This document shows positions 49,113 to 59,869 of a stretch of DNA of 64,000 nucleotides, one piece after another; positions within the stretch are counted from its first letter, which is position 1, and each line of letters opens with the position of its first letter. A program made the position numbers and the translations under genes. The notes under the pieces are model-generated. The model was not told the origin of the DNA. It did no database searches and was given only the letters and a program-made list of their open reading frames with translations. The DNA lies in contig CM038215.1 of assembly GCA_021442155.1 (NCBI GenBank), positions 272,407,014 through 272,471,013 of the forward strand, given 5' to 3'. This DNA comes from Cymbidium sinense. Its lineage: Eukaryota > Streptophyta > Magnoliopsida > Asparagales > Orchidaceae.

Positions 49113-49923
49113 CTTAGGGTTTAGGGTTTAGATTTAGGGTTTAGGGGGTAGGGTTTAGGGTTTAGGGTGTAGGGTTTAGGGTTTAGTGGTTTTAGGGTTT
49201 ATGCTTTTAGGTTTTAGGGTTTAGGGTTAAGCTTTAAGGTTTAGTGTTAAGGTTTAGGGTTTACGATTTATGGTTTATGCTTTTTTTTAGGTTTCGATTT
49301 TTTTTAGTTTAGTTTTAGTTTTATTTTATTTTTCAGGTTTAGGATTTAATTTTTATTGCTAGGTTTAGGTTTATGTTTTTATTTTAATTTTTTTGGTTTT
49401 GGTGTTAGGTTGTTATTTTAGGTTTATTTTTAGATTTTATTTTTTAGTTTAAGTTTAGCTTTTTATTTTATTTTATTTCATTTAGTTTAGGTTTAGGTTT
49501 AGGTTTAAGTTTAGTTGATTTTAGGTTTAGGTTTTATTTATTTTAGTTTAGGTTATTTCAATTTAGGTTTAAGTTTATTTTATTTTGTTTATTTAATATT
49601 TTTTTTAGATTTAGATTTTTTTAGTTTAGGGTTTAGGTGTTATTTTTTTATTTATTTTTAGGTTTTATTTTTAGGTTTATCGTTTAGGTTTAGATTTAAT
49701 TTAGTTTTTATTTTATTTTATCTTCAGTTTATTTTTTTTATTTTAAGTTTAGGGTTTAGGGTTTAGGGTTTAGGGTTTAGGGTTTAGGGTTTAGGGTTTA
49801 AGGTTAAGGGTTTAGAGTTTAGCATTTAAGGTTTTTAGATTTTAGGATTTAGGGTTTAGGTTTTAGGTTTAGCATTTAGGTTTTAGTTTAGGGTTTAATG
49901 TTTCGAGTTTAGGGTTTAAGGTT
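49113..49923 (-). repeat. Telomere-like arrays (TTTAGGG on plus)
   Basis: TTTAGGG at 49113-49290, AT-rich TTTATTTTA at 49290-49745, and clean TTTAGGG at 49748-49920, which includes eight near-perfect tandem heptamers. Confidence 0.88.
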
Positions 49924-50366
49924 TTCTTTTTTTCATTTTCAACAACAAAGTAGCACACCAAGATTTCTAGGACATAGGCGATGACATAGATCAAAAATGA
50001 GCACGCATAGAGAAACTCAAAAACCCTAGATAACTAGAACCATCTCTTCTATAAATAAAAAGTTTCATAAGTAGTAGATCGGATCGATCGTTCTTCAGTT
50101 TCTTCAATTCCCAATAGAACCACCCTCGCCTCTCAACTAGCGGGATCCACCATCATATATGCAATCTCTTCCTCCGCCACCACCACGGCTGTAACCTTCA
50201 TCGCTCCTGCCTCCTCCATAACTACCATTGCTTTGACCACCACCTCCATATCCACACTCCTATAGCCCCACCGACCTTGTGATGCTTTGCCCTCCACGCT
50301 TCCACCATAAGATCTAAGCTGAGACTGGTTGATGGTGTTGTTCCTGCCATCAAGGTTATGCCTGTT
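49924..50366 (-). pseudogene. 5'-truncated GRP retrocopy (copy 6)
   Basis: On minus it opens NRHNLDGRNNTINQ at the shared break (CCCTAAG then AACAGG). A glycine-rich tail follows (SVEGKASQGRWGYR-like, then GGGGQSNGSYGGGRSDEG), then the 3' UTR with CATGCCTATGTCC-type divergence. The A-run is reduced (plus TTTTCTTTTTTTCAT at 49922). Confidence 0.72.
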
Positions 50367-51554
50367 CTTAGGGTTTAGGTTTTTTTTATTTAGTTACTTT
50401 AGGTTTAACTTTAAAGTTTATGGTTTAGGGTTTAGTGTTAATGGTTAGGGTTTATGGTTTAGGATTTATGGTTTAGGGATTAGGGTCTTAGGGTTTAGGG
50501 TTTTAAGGTTTAGGATTTAGGGTTAGGGTTTAGGGTTTAGCATTTAGGGATTAGGGTTTAGGGTTTTTAGGGTTAATTTAGTGTTTAGGGTTTAAGGTTT
50601 ATGGTTTTGTAGAATTTAGGGTTTAAAGTTTAGGGTTTAGGGTTTACGATTTAGGCTTTAGGGTTGTAGGTTGTAGGTTTAGGGTGTAGGGTTTATTGTT
50701 TAGGGTTTTTTAGGGTTTAGGGTTTATAGTGGTTTAGGGTTTAGGGTTTTAGGAGTTTAGGGTTTAGGATATAAGGTTTAAGGGTTTTTTTAGTTTAGGG
50801 TTTAGGTTTAGAGTATAGAGTTTTTTTAAAATAAACCGATAAGTTTTATTTTAGTTTATTTTATTTTATTTAGGTTTATTTTATATTTAGATTAGTTTAT
50901 TTATTTTAGGTTTATTTAATTTAGTTTAGGTTTTTTTATTTTAGTTTATTTTTTAGGTTTAGGTTTAGGTTTATTTTTTAGTTTAGTTTTATTTTTATTT
51001 TATTTTTTTGTTTTAGGTTTTATTTTTGTTTTAGGTTTAGGTTTAGGATTTTATTTTATTTTCTTAGGTCTAATTTATTTTTATTTTATTTTGGTTTTTC
51101 ATTTTTAGGTTTTTCTTATTTTTTAGTTTAGTTTAGGTTTTATTTATTTTTATTTTAGTTTTTTATTTATTTTATTTTACTTTTAGGTTTAGGTTTAGAT
51201 TTAGGTTGGTTTTAGTTTAGGTTTTTATTTTATTTTATTTTTCTATTTTACTTAGGTTTAAGTTTTTTTTTTTTTTTTTTTTTTTGGGTTTTACTTAGTT
51301 TAGGTTTAGGTTTTTATGGTATAGGGTTTAGGGTTTAGGGTTTAGGGTTTGGAGTTTAGGGTTTACGATTTAGGGTTATAGATTTTAGGATTTAGGGTTT
51401 AGGGTTTAGAGTTTAAGATTTTAGGGTTTAGTGTTTAGGATTTTAGGGTTTAGGGTTTTGGGTTTAGGGTTTAAGGAGTGTTTAGGGTTTAAGATTTAGG
51501 GTTTAGGTTCTAGGTTTAGGGTTTATGTTTTAGTTTAGGGTTTATGATTTATGG
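50367..51554 (-). repeat. Telomere-like arrays (TTTAGGG on plus)
   Basis: TTTAGGG block to 50820, inverted box remnant (AAAATAAACCGATAAG) near 50828, AT-rich block to 51300 including a T-homopolymer of about 24 bases near 51262-51285, then a TTTAGGG block. Confidence 0.85.
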
Positions 51555-52050
51555 TTTTTTTTTAATAGAGAACAAATTCAGATTCAACGTTTCTTCGTTT
51601 CAATTTCATCAACCAAGTAGCACACCAAGTTTTCTAATACACAGGCATTGACTTAGATAAAAAATGGGCATGCATATAGCAAATCAAAAACCTTAGATAA
51701 CTGAAATCGTCTCTACTATAAAGACAGAGTTCCATAAGCAATAGATCAAATTGGCCATTTTTCAGTTTCTCTAATTGTACAGACACAGTTTCATAACTGG
51801 AATCGTCTCCACCCACTCCTCTCGAGTAGCAGGATCTGCCATCATATCCCCAGTCTCTCACTCCGCCACCACCACAGCTGTAACCTTCGTTACTCATCCC
51901 ACCTACATAACCACCACCTCCATATCAACCAACATCACCAGATCGCCCACCACCACTGCGATAACCACCGCCTTCGCCTTTGCCTCCACCGCCAGATCTC
52001 GATTAAGCCTGATTGACGGTGATTTTCATGTCGTCATGGTTCTACCCATT
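51555..52050 (-). pseudogene. 5'-truncated GRP retrocopy (copy 7)
   Basis: On minus: NG, stop, NHDDMKITVNQA, stop, SRSGGGGKGEGGGYRSGG. Then GGGRSGDVG, MSNEGYSCGGGGVRDWGYDG and RSCYSRGVGGDDSSYE. Two premature stops lie in the RRM end. The 3' UTR ends in a T9 run on plus at 51555-51563. The ITVNQA string supports the GRP identification best together with copy 1. Confidence 0.78.
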
Positions 52051-52165
52051 CTTAGGGTTTAGATTTAGGTTTAGGGTTTTGGTTTATTTTATTTATTTAT
52101 TTAGTTACTCTAGGTTTAGGTTTAAGGTTTGGGGTTTAGGGTTTATGGTTTAGGATTAGGCTTTA
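52051..52165 (-). repeat. Short TTTAGGG array
   Basis: About 115 bases of TTTAGG/TTTATT repeat between GRP copy 7 and the 3' end of the long LINE. On minus the LINE 3' end runs directly into CCTAAAGCCTAATCC. Confidence 0.85.
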
Positions 52166-54280
52166 GGGGAGTACAAAGTCCTTAAAGGCGATAAATATCT
52201 AAACTAATGCTCAAAGAGCTATAATAAAACCTAAAGAGATGAATCCCCAAACAATTACAATTTTAAATAAAAAGAAGCTAAAGAAAAACCAAATCAGCAA
52301 CAATAAAAGATCCATATAAGTAACGTCAAAATCCACTTGATTTCTTTTGATGACATCAAAATCCACTTGCAAGATTGCCAACCTATAAAAGAAAACTACA
52401 ACATAGTAAGAAAAGGATGAGTACAATTAAGTAAGCATAAAGAGAAAGAGCAAAGAGAAAGTGCAAAGTAAAGAAAGGGCTCAAGCTCAGTCGCAGTCAT
52501 CTCAAGGAGCAAAAATATATGTAAGCATTGAAACTTGAGAAGGGGTACAATTATAAATAGTGCTAACAACCAAAAGAAGAAAGAGAGAGAAACATCATCA
52601 TAGCCAAGCATACCTCATGTGGGTCATAGATCATCATCTAACATACAAAAGTCTTAGCTAGTAAATAGAACATCCAAGCACAAAGCCACCAAAACAACCA
52701 AGCCCAATATGGCAAACTAATAGCCATACATCAAGGACAACATCAACACAATTGGAAAACCACCAAAGCCAACACCAAAAGGAAAGAGAAATACCAAAAA
52801 GTACAAGCATCATTAACAGGGATAACAACACAGTCCAAAAAAGATAGGACCAAAGCCAAAGAATCATCCTAAGATTGTCCTAAAAGAAACAACAAACTAA
52901 TACCCAAATAGAGGGGATAGCTAACACCAACAATAGCCACCAATCCAATCCAGGCATATGATAAACCAAGCAGACAAGCAAGAGATAAAAGAGGGAGCCA
53001 CACCTCCACCAAGACAGATAAATAAAAAGACCAAAAGAGCACCCAACAAGGCTACCACCAAGAACAACTAGTGTTATAGCAAAACCACCATCATAAACAA
53101 AGAGGAAAGTATTAGAAAATAAGGAGAGCAAAATACACCAAAAAAAAAGGTAATACCCACAGCCAAAATAAAACCCAAGACACCAAACCAGGTCACCAGC
53201 AACCAAGGAAAAATAATAGCCACTATATAGCCTTCAACCAGCCAATCCAAATTGACATCAAACAAAAAACAAAGACTAAAAAAACCACAAGAGCTCACAG
53301 GCAACAAAATAGAAGCAAACAACCAATAATGCCACCCAGTCCACCAGCAAACAACATTTATGCCAGGAGAAAAAAAAACCCATAGCTAAGCTACCACCCA
53401 AATAGGAAAAAAGAAAAAGATAAGCAGCTACAGCCAAGAGAAGAAGACCATTACAAGAGTAGATTGAAACACAACTAAAAGAGCCAAACTAAAACCAACA
53501 AAACTGGCCACTAAGCCCCAATCAACAAAACAAAAAATAGCAACCAACAAATAGCCTCTGCTAGGCTAAATCAAAACCAAAGATAAAGCACCAACAACCC
53601 CTCAGATATACCACCAATTGAGGGGGTAAGACCAGCCAACATAGCCACCCAGTCAACCAACCCAGCCAACCAACACAGCTAATCAACCCAGCCAGCCAAC
53701 AAGGCCACCCAACTAACCACCAAAATAATAGAAGATCTAACTCAGATAAGGAAGCAACCAACCCAGATATGTGGAAAACCTCATTTAGAGGGAAAGATCG
53801 ATAACATGAATAGCCACAACCCAACAGGAGGCCACCAAAAACATCAAAGAAATAATTAAGGTAAATAGCCAGGCAAACAATCAAGGAAAGGCAAGCCTAG
53901 GAGGACCACCAACCCACCAGCAGCAAACCAAGGAGGAAAGGAACCTGACCAAAGAAAAATAAGGTCCCTTCCAGACCCCAGAGAACAAACGGTCATCACC
54001 AAAGACAAAATAGAAAGGCAACAACCACAAAACATCAACCTTTAAGCCACAAGTTAGAGGGAACATCCAACAATCAGTAGTCACCAAGACAAAATAGGAA
54101 AGGAAAGCATCAACCACCAAAAATACCAACACTAAGATAGAAATGGAAAGACTAATAGCATACTTCAAACAAAAACCATCCAAGACAATCGGGTAGAGGG
54201 TAGAAACAAACAGCAGGATCCACCAAACAAGGCAACATTCATAGAAAATGAGGTTAGCCAAGACCTTAAAGAAGAACAGC
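52166..54280 (-). other. LINE 3' untranslated region
   Basis: T/G-rich on minus, with GGTTGG-type low complexity around 53600-53720, then the conserved terminal 450 bases shared with copies a-d (TTTCAATGCTTACATATA, GAGATGACTGCGACTGAGC, TTTAGGTTTTATTATAGCTC). No protein is supported; the hydrophobic minus-strand ORFs between 52211 and 54282 are products of T-rich composition. Confidence 0.75.
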
Positions 54281-55840
54281 AAGGAGCAATCCCAATATGG
54301 GAAAGCACAAAAGCAGCTTAGGTAAGTTTTGATTATCTAAAATAGTGAGCTCATTTAATTTAGCGCCCAAATTGGCTAGGAAATCTTCATAAGGATTACC
54401 ATCATGAAGAATAAGAAAATTTTTGTAGCAAACTTGAAACAAGATGGTTTTAATGTGATTAAAGAGATAAAATAAGTCAGTATTCCCCATTTTATTAGAA
54501 TTGAGCATATCAAGTAAAAGAAGAGCGTCAACTTCAATCCAAATATTAAATAGGCCTTTGTTCAAAAAATATCAATAACTTTATTTACAGCCATAAGCTC
54601 AACATAAATAACAAAATAGGCTTTGAAGGGATAAGCAAAAGTATAAATGGCAATACCTTTGGGATCCCTAGTAATACCACCACAACCATATCTATTAGGT
54701 GAAAATGAACCATAAGTATTGATTTTAATAAAGTGATCATTATGTTTGATCCAATGGATAATCCTAATAGCCTTATTGAAAGAAACATTATGCATAATGA
54801 GACCTAATTTTTTAGCCACAAATTTGTAACCTCTAAAATGGATGTTACTAATTAAATTAGCATTAAACAAAGCATGAATTTTTTTTTCTTTAGTTTTAGC
54901 CAGGATCCTTTTTTGATTCATAGGAATACCATGATATATAGCATCACTTCTATCCATCCAAATGAACCAAATATAGGTAATAGCAATTAAGATTTTAATA
55001 TGACCTTCCACAGTTTTTTGGAAACAAGCTTCAAGAAGTTGAAATAAAGAAAGGGAACCATGAAAATAATTAGTGTTAAATAAATCATCATACCATATCC
55101 ATAATTTGGAAGAAATTACACCATTGACAAAAACATGATTAACATTTTTAATATGAAAGCAACAATAACACTAAGAAGGTAAATAAAACTCTTTATTCCA
55201 GAGCAAGAAATCTACTGGAATAAAGTTAACCAAAATCCTCCAAGCAAAAATTGAATAAGAAATGGGAATGATATTGTTTCAAAGTTTAATTAAAACATTA
55301 GAGGAGTTCTAGTTATCTCTAATAAAATTCCAAACTTCTTTAAGAATGAAATCACCATTGTAAGAGAGCTTAAAATGAATTTGATCAAGTTTGTTAGAAA
55401 AAAAAGGGATGTTTCTAAAATTATCAAAAAGAAAAGTAGAAATATAATTCTCAAGTTTATTTTCATTCCAATTATTATTAAGCCAAAAAGAGTTAACTTT
55501 GATAGCAGCAGTAAAGTGTGTAGATAAAAAGGAGTCAATAGAGCCATTGCCAATCTTATTGTCTTGCCAAAAGATGGATGAACCCGAATGCATACCCCAA
55601 GATATTAAAGATTCAATAACCCATTTAATGAAGCAAAGACTTTTCCAAACCAGAGAGTCACCAACTTTATAAGCACAAATAAGAGGGTGTTTACCTTGGC
55701 AGTATTTTTTCATCATAAAATTAGCCCAAAGGCTATTATTCTTTCTAAAATTCCACCAGAGCTTATGAGAGAAGGCAATATTCACTTCAAGAATATGTTT
55801 GCAACCAGAACCACCTTCACCCAAAGGACCTCAACATTTA
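54266..55840 (-). pseudogene. LINE ORF2 C-terminal zinc-binding and RNase H domains
   Basis: GEGGSGCKHILEVNIAFSHK, LWWNFRKNNSLWANFMMKK and DSLVWKSLCFIKWVI match the region after RT in plant LINEs. Further on, a zf-RVT-like stretch is interrupted by stops at about 55300 and 55170. RNase H is seen as YGSFSPNRYGCGGITRDPKG, AYFVIYVELMAVNK, then after a frameshift near 54565 NKGLFNIWIEVDALLLLDML and PYEDFLANLGAKLNE. The first catalytic Asp (usually NTDGS) is replaced by Tyr here (NTYGS). The Glu (VELMA), the WIEVDA Asp and the final Asp (EDFLA) remain. The domain is inactive as it stands. Confidence 0.85.
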
Positions 55841-56082
55841 TACTAGAACGTCTAATGCATTCTTTTAATTGAAATATTGGATCCCCAAAAAAATTTATTA
55901 AGCAAGCGATCAATTCTGATAAGAGTAAAATTAGTAGGAAAAATAGTTTGAATCAAATATAGTGGCATTGAATTGATAGTGCTTTTAAGAACAGTGAGCC
56001 TACCACCAAAGGAGAGTAAATGAAAATCCCAAACAAAAATTTTATTTAAAATTTTTTGAGTTAACTCATCAAAAAGATGTGA

Positions 56083-57560
56083 TCATTTTGGACCTTTAAA
56101 AAGAGGAGTACCCAAGTACTTAAGAGGTAAATGTTGATGTATAAAATTAGTGATATGCAGGATGTGATTGATTCTCTTATTGGAGATACTAGAAGAAGTA
56201 ATAAAATAGCTTTTGTTATCATTGATAGTAAGACCACTTTCTCTACCAGATGTATTTAAAAAATTTTTAAGATTCTTCATATGATGAATAGAAGCATTGC
56301 AAAAATAATAATATCATCCACAAAGCTTAAATGGGAAACAAGAAGACCACCAATAGTTCTGTAATACATACTACGATTATTTAAGAATAAATCATTCATG
56401 CTCCTAGATAAGTATTCAACATCAATGATAACTAAAGTAGGAGATAAAGGATCCTCTTGCCCTAAGCCATGGGAGGAAGGAAAGAAACTCAAAGTTTCCC
56501 CATTAAGCAAAATAAAAAAACTAGGCATTATTAATACAATTTTTAATAGAAAAATAAATTTATTAGAAAACCCAAATAAATTCAGAACATAAAAAAGGAG
56601 ATCCCAAGAGATATTATCAAAATATTTATTAATATCTAATTTGAAAAGAATTTTTCCACCTCTAGTCTTAACATCTAAATCATGAATTAATTCTTGGGAA
56701 AGTAAAATAGTATAAGAAATAGATCTACCTATAACAACACTAGTTTGGTTGAGAGAGATAATCTTATGAAGAAAAGAACTAAGCCTATTGGCAATAATTT
56801 TGGAAATTAACTTATTGAAGAAGGTGCAAAGACTAATCTAAACTCACTCCAATAGTCTGGATTATCTTTCTTAGGAATGAGAACAATAGAAGTGCTAGAA
56901 AAATATTTAGGAAAAAGATTACCAATAAGGAAATCAACCATAACATCAATCAAATCATTTTTAATAATAAACCAACATTTTTGAAAAAAATGAGTAGTGA
57001 AACCCTCTGGACCAGCAACAAAATCTATGTTTATGCTATTAAGAACTTTAAAATTTTCATTTTCATTAGGCAAAATAGTAAGCAAAGCATTTTCATCATT
57101 GGTAATAATAGAAGGAATCTAGCACAATTTAGAAATAGCTTCATAACCAAAACTCTTATTAAGCATATTTCTAAAATAATTAATAACTGAATCCTTAATA
57201 TTGTTAATCTCCATAATCCATTCTCCATTATCATTTTTAATTTTTGTAATATTATTTAGAGCTCTCTTTTAATTAACTAAAGCATATGGATACGTAGTAC
57301 TCTTGTCACCATCCGTAATATGTTTACTAGCAGCTTTTTGATGCCAATAAGTTTCTTCCGTATTTTAAAAGTTAACAAGTTTATCTTCACCTCATTCAAG
57401 TCCATAATCTTGGAAGGTTCCATCATAACAGAAACATCAAGATCACAAACAAAATTTTCCATATCCTTGATATTAGCAAAAAGATTTTTAAAATAATACT
57501 TATTCCACCAAACTAGATTTTGTTTCAGTCATTTTAGTTTAAACTAGAGCCTATTCATCC
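56083..57560 (-). pseudogene. LINE ORF2 linker and reverse transcriptase
   Basis: After the linker (VWWNKYYFKNLFANIKDMEN and following), the RT begins at AGPEGFTTHFFQKCW and SSTSIVLIPKKDNPDYW. A frameshift near 56838 leads to SLCTFFNKLISKIIANRLSS. Further on are GRSISYTILLSQELIHDL, KLDINKYFDNISWDLLFYVL with the first catalytic Asp, GLGQEDPLSPTL and SHLSFVDDIIIF, the FxDD active site. A second frameshift near 56300 leads to NASIHHMKNLKNFLNTSG and PLKYLGTPLFKG. Catalytic Asp residues are kept although the frame is broken twice. A stop also lies near 57535. Confidence 0.9.
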
Positions 57561-57608
57561 CCCTAATCAAATTATCACGATATATAGGAGCTTTCCAATT
57601 TTTAGCCA

Positions 57609-57617
57609 CAACATTAA
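57609..57617. repeat. Target-site duplication, left copy
   Basis: CAACATTAA, identical to 62586-62594. Confidence 0.85.
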
Positions 57618-57839
57618 AAATTTAATTAAGGTGTTTATTTTTTAGAAGTGGGACACCAAGTAGATCTTAAGGAGTACTTATTGAAGTGATCAGGTACAAT
57701 ATTAAGGAATGATGCACTACCTCAAAAGATAGAAATCATCACCCTATATTGAACTTAACCACCTAATAAGGACTCCTAAGGTATGATGGGTCTTCGAATA
57801 TACTGGAGATCTTTCCCCTACTTTACATTGAGAAGTAAA

Positions 57840-58815
57840 GTTGGGTTTATTTTAAGCCGAGTTCATTAAGTTTCCTATTGATCAAGCCTTCATAGTTAAT
57901 TACATCTTAAGGAATGGGAATTCCTTAGGAATACTCTTAATTAAAGTAGAAATTAAGGTCTCTAAAGATTTCAAGGCTAGACAATCAAAGGATTGTTTGT
58001 ATAGGAAAATCAATTATGATTGTTCAAGGAGAAGACTTATTATCGAAGCCAAAGGGAATGAGTAGGAAATGCTCATGATACTAGGAAGCCTAGTGAGCAT
58101 TCCAATATGTCCTATAGTTGGGCTCTATATGTTTGAAGTTGAAGAGATTAATTTTATTGAAGTTGACATTTTATTATAAAGCTAGTACTTATAATCAAAC
58201 AACATAAGGTTGTGGAAATGCCTAAGAGGTGAGGATTTATGCTAGTAGCTCGAAGGAAATAGCAACCTCATACCTTATATCTAGGGAGCTTTGGCATAAG
58301 CCAAAGCATGACCTAGGCCTAAGAAAAAATGGGCATAAGGTTTATCTCCACAAGAGAGAATAAACCACCTGATTGCTTGGCTTATAACCGCCTGGTGTGG
58401 CTGCCAGCTAAACTACTCCTACAATTTTAAAACTATGTAGGCAAGTATTATGCATTTGGAAGATAGTTAGGCTATTATTAATTTAGAAAGAGATAAAATT
58501 CCTTAAACCCACTCCCTAAAATACTAGAGCATGAGTGGTATGAGTAATGACTTAATCTACAAATGCAAATATTTCAAATTTTATTTTATTTTAGGTACAT
58601 TATTTTGACAAAGGTTTTGGCATTTTGTATGCCTATATGCATGATGAAGTTAGATTATTAGCTAAATCAATGATAAAGAGGTGTTTTCCTCCATAGAGGA
58701 GGCCCTCAAAGGTCAAGCCTTCCCCTATCGTGAAAGGATGGAAACCCTCTCTTAGCAGTGAAGAAATATGCATGCATGTCGGACATACAACATTTAGCTA
58801 AGGGTTACCAAATCT
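57840..58815 (-). repeat. Dispersed 0.95-kb repeat, copy 2
   Basis: Reverse complement of the repeat at 45086-46045, located in the left part of the insertion. Key shared words on minus are CATACCACTCATGCTCTAGT, GAGTGGGTTTAAGGA and AAAGCTCCCTAGATAT. The remaining 57618-57840 is unique here. Confidence 0.75.
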
Positions 58816-59750
58816 TTTAATTATCTTAATTTAATGCCTAGGATTTATGTGAGGTTATGAATTATTTAAAACTTTAGTTATGAGTTGTAGTTGGGTAAAA
58901 GATTTATTTTTCCCAATGAGCCTAATTGCATCTAGGCCACACATTCAAACATCAATCATTTAAGAAACCATGGAAAGCATGCCATTTCTAGTACAAATCT
59001 TAAATAAATCATCAACCAATTTCTATAACTATCGTGAAAAAATAAAAGGTTGATGCGATAAAATGATATCGTACAACCAAAAAAGAAAAGATGGATAGCC
59101 AAGCTCTACCATTATACAACCCAAAATTACAAAATAATAATTATAATTTATAATGAATGAATGCTATGGGGGGTCTTCATTGTTCATTCTTCATTCTTCA
59201 TTCTACATGTCTTGATTTTTATAATTGACAATAATAAATTGTGTCCATACAAAGTTTTATATTTGATTATAATATTTATAATGTTATTGGTTTAGTTAAT
59301 TTTTTTATACAAAGTTTTACTTTAATTTTATGATAATTTAATTTGTACATTTTTTGGATTTTGTTTGATCACATATTATTTCTTTCTTTTTTTGTATTCT
59401 AAAGATTGATTAACTCTTTTTTTAGATCTGATTGAATTTAATAATAAATAAAATATTGGATTAATCGTGATCATTCGATCAAAGATCAAATGGCCCACGA
59501 GTTATTCATGGCTTGATAGGTGCAATCAAATCACTATGCCATTTGACCAAATCAAAATTATTCACTTCAAACACATAAAAATAATGGTTTACTTTTGTCT
59601 CTAAACTCTCACCAAAATGATTAAAAAGTAAAGTGCACATGCTCTAAAGGTTGGATCCTAATGATGCTTGCATTCAACACATCAAACATGTGATCCCTAA
59701 GGTTTTCTAAGCATTTAAGAATTATACCTCACCGGAGTTAATGTCCGATG
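58816..59750. other. AT-rich segment of the insertion, nothing recognised
   Basis: No coding frame, RNA gene or clear repeat apart from a short CATTCTTCATTCTTCATT tandem near 59185-59210. Confidence 0.5.
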
Positions 59751-59869
59751 GATTCTGACCAAGAGGTGGCTTCATTTGTAAGAAACGAAGCCCTATTGAG
59801 GTGCTTGTTGGGTTATATCAATACTTTAGCAAGCATTCTTTTTCTTTGCTCCTATGGATCGCTTCCTCC

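Noticed and set aside
52211..54282. Series of hydrophobic minus-strand ORFs resembling membrane proteins
   Set aside because: They translate the T/G-rich LINE 3' UTR, overlap each other in different frames and match nothing recognisable.
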